From positions 744,001-808,000 of the forward strand of contig JAXLVB010000003.1 in the NCBI GenBank assembly GCA_046329195.1: a stretch of 64,000 nt of DNA, given 5' to 3'. Origin of the DNA: JAXLVB01 sp046329195 (lineage in GTDB: Bacteria; Bacteroidota; Bacteroidia; Cytophagales; Spirosomataceae). The translations under genes were made by a program, and so were the position numbers. Below, piece after piece: positions 62,317 through 64,000 of the stretch. The notes under the pieces are model-generated. The model was not told the DNA's origin. It saw nothing but the letters and a program-made list of their open reading frames with translations, and did no database searches. How positions within the stretch are numbered: position 1 is the first letter of the stretch; each line of letters begins with the position of its first letter.

Positions 62317-63636
62317 TTATTTCTCCATCAATATCGTACTACTGAGGCGTTGTAATTCTATTTCGGTCAGTTTGGTATTAAACTCAGCTTCGATGAGCCG
62401 TGTTTGTGCCGCTACGGCGTTTCGTTGTGCCTCTCGGAGTTCGAGGGGAGTAGAGACCCCTATTTTGTAACGCTCAAAGGCAATGTCCACGTTTTGGCGA
62501 GCTACGGCAAAATTCTGAAGCTCCAATTGTACCAGCTCGAGGCTATTGCGATAGCTGAGGTAGGTGCGTTCCAATGCCGATTCTAACTGTACTTTTAAGT
62601 CTTTTTCTTGGTATTCGGCCACTAGGCTGTTCACCTTAGCATTTTCGATACGTCGTTTTTGATTGTAGCCGTCAAAGATATTGACCGTAGCCCGAACGCC
62701 ATAGTTAAACAATCCTGTTTTACCTGTTTGCACCCCAAAACCTGCTCCATTGTTGACGGTATTATAGTTATATCCACCCAAAAAATCCAGTTGAGGTAGC
62801 TGCAAGGACTTCTGGTTTTTGATTTCTAAATCAGCCAATTTTTTGTTCATTCCAGCCAATACCAAACTAGGATTTTGACTAAGCACAAGCGGACGGAGCG
62901 TTTCGAGTTGTAAGTTCTTATTGAGAATGATGGTGTCAGGCACCGAGAAATCTGCATTTAAGTCTCGTACTAATAGCGCATTAAGTGCGATACGGGCATT
63001 GCGAAGAGCTTGTTCTTGGGCAACTAAGGCTGCCTTGTCGCCGTTGTAATCTACCTGCGCCGCTAGGTAGTCCAGCTTAGAGCCTTGGCCCACCTCATAG
63101 CGGTCTTTAGCTAAGCGAAGACGCTCATTTGAGATTTCGAGAGCATCTTTGAAGGTTTTAAGGCGCTGCGACTGCCGCAAAATATCGTAGTAGGCATTCG
63201 CCACTTGGGCAATGGTGTTTTCAATAACAATTTTTTCGCTGACCACACCCTGTCGTTGGAGCTCAGCCAAGCGGTCTCGGGCAATGAACATCCCCATGCC
63301 ATCAAACAAAGTCCAAACCACATTGACCCCAAGGTTGCCGTTGTTGTTCTTGACACCACTCTGCCGAAGTGGGTCTCGTACTCCTCCAAAAAACTCTTGA
63401 TCTATCTTACTGATACTGTAGTTTTTAGAGGCCTGTCCCGTTACTGTAGGCAAAAAACCAGCATTACCGAGCGTATTGTCGTTTTCGCCTATCTTTTTGC
63501 GAGTACTCGCTACTTTAATACCAAAATTTTGCTTCAACGACAGCTCAATGGCTTGGTCGAGGCTTAGTAATTCTTGTGCATAAGTAGCTGACAAAAAGAC
63601 GCTTACTAAAATAGTTAAGAACGATTTTCGGAGCAT
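62317..63636 (-). CDS. TolC-family outer-membrane efflux channel
   Basis: 439 residues with a signal peptide (MLRKSFLTILVSVFLSATYA). Two long homologous halves of helical and strand segments follow, as in TolC: LSLDQAIELSLKQNFGIKVA, then ANAYYDILRQSQRLKTFKDA, and in the second half LAGMNKKLADLEIKNQKSL with AQRNAVAAQTRLIEAEFN at the end. It would form the outer-membrane exit of a tripartite efflux or type I secretion system; its inner-membrane partners are not in view. The gene is alone on its strand. Confidence 0.88.
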   Translation of the reverse strand: MLRKSFLTILVSVFLSATYAQELLSLDQAIELSLKQNFGIKVASTRKKIGENDNTLGNAGFLPTVTGQASKNYSISKIDQEFFGGVRDPLRQSGVKNNNGNLGVNVVWTLFDGMGMFIARDRLAELQRQGVVSEKIVIENTIAQVANAYYDILRQSQRLKTFKDALEISNERLRLAKDRYEVGQGSKLDYLAAQVDYNGDKAALVAQEQALRNARIALNALLVRDLNADFSVPDTIILNKNLQLETLRPLVLSQNPSLVLAGMNKKLADLEIKNQKSLQLPQLDFLGGYNYNTVNNGAGFGVQTGKTGLFNYGVRATVNIFDGYNQKRRIENAKVNSLVAEYQEKDLKVQLESALERTYLSYRNSLELVQLELQNFAVARQNVDIAFERYKIGVSTPLELREAQRNAVAAQTRLIEAEFNTKLTEIELQRLSSTILMEK

Positions 63637-63747
63637 GGGTGTGCTGATAATAAGATTTTTTGCCGAAATTACTTAAAACTCCACAGCCATAGCGTAGCTT
63701 CGGGGCAAATGTATTAGTTTGCAGCGACTAAACGGATTTTTTTTGAG

Positions 63748-64000
63748 ATGACAACATTCCGCAAAAAGGTATATCACCTTCTCGAAACTTCGGCAGGAAG
63801 CCGTAAAGGTTGGATTGGGGTATTCAACGGTTTTTTGTTTACGCTCATTTTTCTGAACGGAGTGGCCATTGTGCTTCACTCGGTTGAAGAAATTTACCGA
63901 AACCATATCAAGCTATTCAATTATTTTGAGTTATTCTCGGTCACGTTTTTTACCATCGAATACGGCTTTAGGGTGTGGTGTTCGGTCGAAAAGCAGGCGC
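63748..64000 (+). CDS. Voltage-gated ion (potassium) channel, N-terminal part (cut by window)
   Basis: 84 residues are visible before the right edge. They show a short cytoplasmic start (MTTFRKKVYHLLETSAGSRK), a first membrane segment (WIGVFNGFLFTLIFLNGVAI) with a Glu pair (HSVEEIY), and the start of the second (YFELFSVTFFTIEYGFRVW). This S1-S2 pattern, including TFFTIEYGFRVW, is that of bacterial Kv-type channels. The pore signature would lie outside the window, so ion choice is inferred. Divergent from the TolC gene. Confidence 0.75.
   Translation, partial: MTTFRKKVYHLLETSAGSRKGWIGVFNGFLFTLIFLNGVAIVLHSVEEIYRNHIKLFNYFELFSVTFFTIEYGFRVWCSVEKQA

Overview
The window comes from a chromosome of a gliding-type Bacteroidota, most likely a Cytophagales (Spirosomaceae-like) bacterium. 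The evidence is gldH, a PorP/SprF-family gene, a secreted amylase with a type IX secretion (T9SS) C-terminal domain, DUF4293/DUF4295/DUF6702/DUF4833-type genes, SdrD-B plus Ig-like repeat surface proteins, and promoters of the TAnnTTTG type. The genus cannot be assigned from sequence reading alone. Both window edges cut a gene: preA on the left and a voltage-gated ion-channel gene on the right.

1-10.9 kb: one long minus-strand cluster encodes the whole reductive pyrimidine catabolic route. PreT/PreA reduce uracil or thymine, dihydropyrimidinase opens the ring, a nitrilase-family beta-ureidopropionase releases the beta-amino acid, a class III aminotransferase makes the semialdehyde, and a CoA-acylating semialdehyde dehydrogenase makes acetyl- or propionyl-CoA. 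An NCS1 permease supplies substrate and a divergent Lrp/AsnC gene probably regulates the cluster. A PPOX-fold flavoprotein and a frameshifted REP-associated transposase with REP-like palindromes sit inside it.

10.9-29.8 kb: housekeeping genes. These are dxr, a MazEF-type toxin-antitoxin pair beside a large palindrome, rseP, def, ruvX, a CtpA-type protease, rpmG-DUF4295-ftsY, moeB-rhodanese, gldH-ricT, purD, recQ and kdsD.

29.8-42.5 kb: a giant secreted repeat protein with SdrD-B domains and about 38 Ig-like repeats of about 78 residues. Its central 4 kb consists of near-identical repeats whose reading frame is broken again and again, mostly at the same point of the repeat. The flanks are intact and more divergent. 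Misassembly is the leading explanation, but the pattern is the strangest in the window.

42.5-50.5 kb: a MerR regulator with a B12-binding domain of CarH type, tRNA-His, superoxide dismutase and tadA. Next comes a six-gene minus-strand operon headed by an ECF sigma factor and an anti-sigma-like/beta-barrel protein, followed by lipoproteins and an outer-membrane protein.

50.5-64 kb: a cytochrome/copper-monooxygenase-like lipoprotein, an MBL-fold hydrolase, myo-inositol oxygenase, a cupin, DUF4833, aspS, a membrane protein, a PorP/SprF protein, a secreted GH13 amylase, a TolC-type channel and the start of an ion channel. Several clear hairpin terminators and short intercistronic palindromes were read directly.
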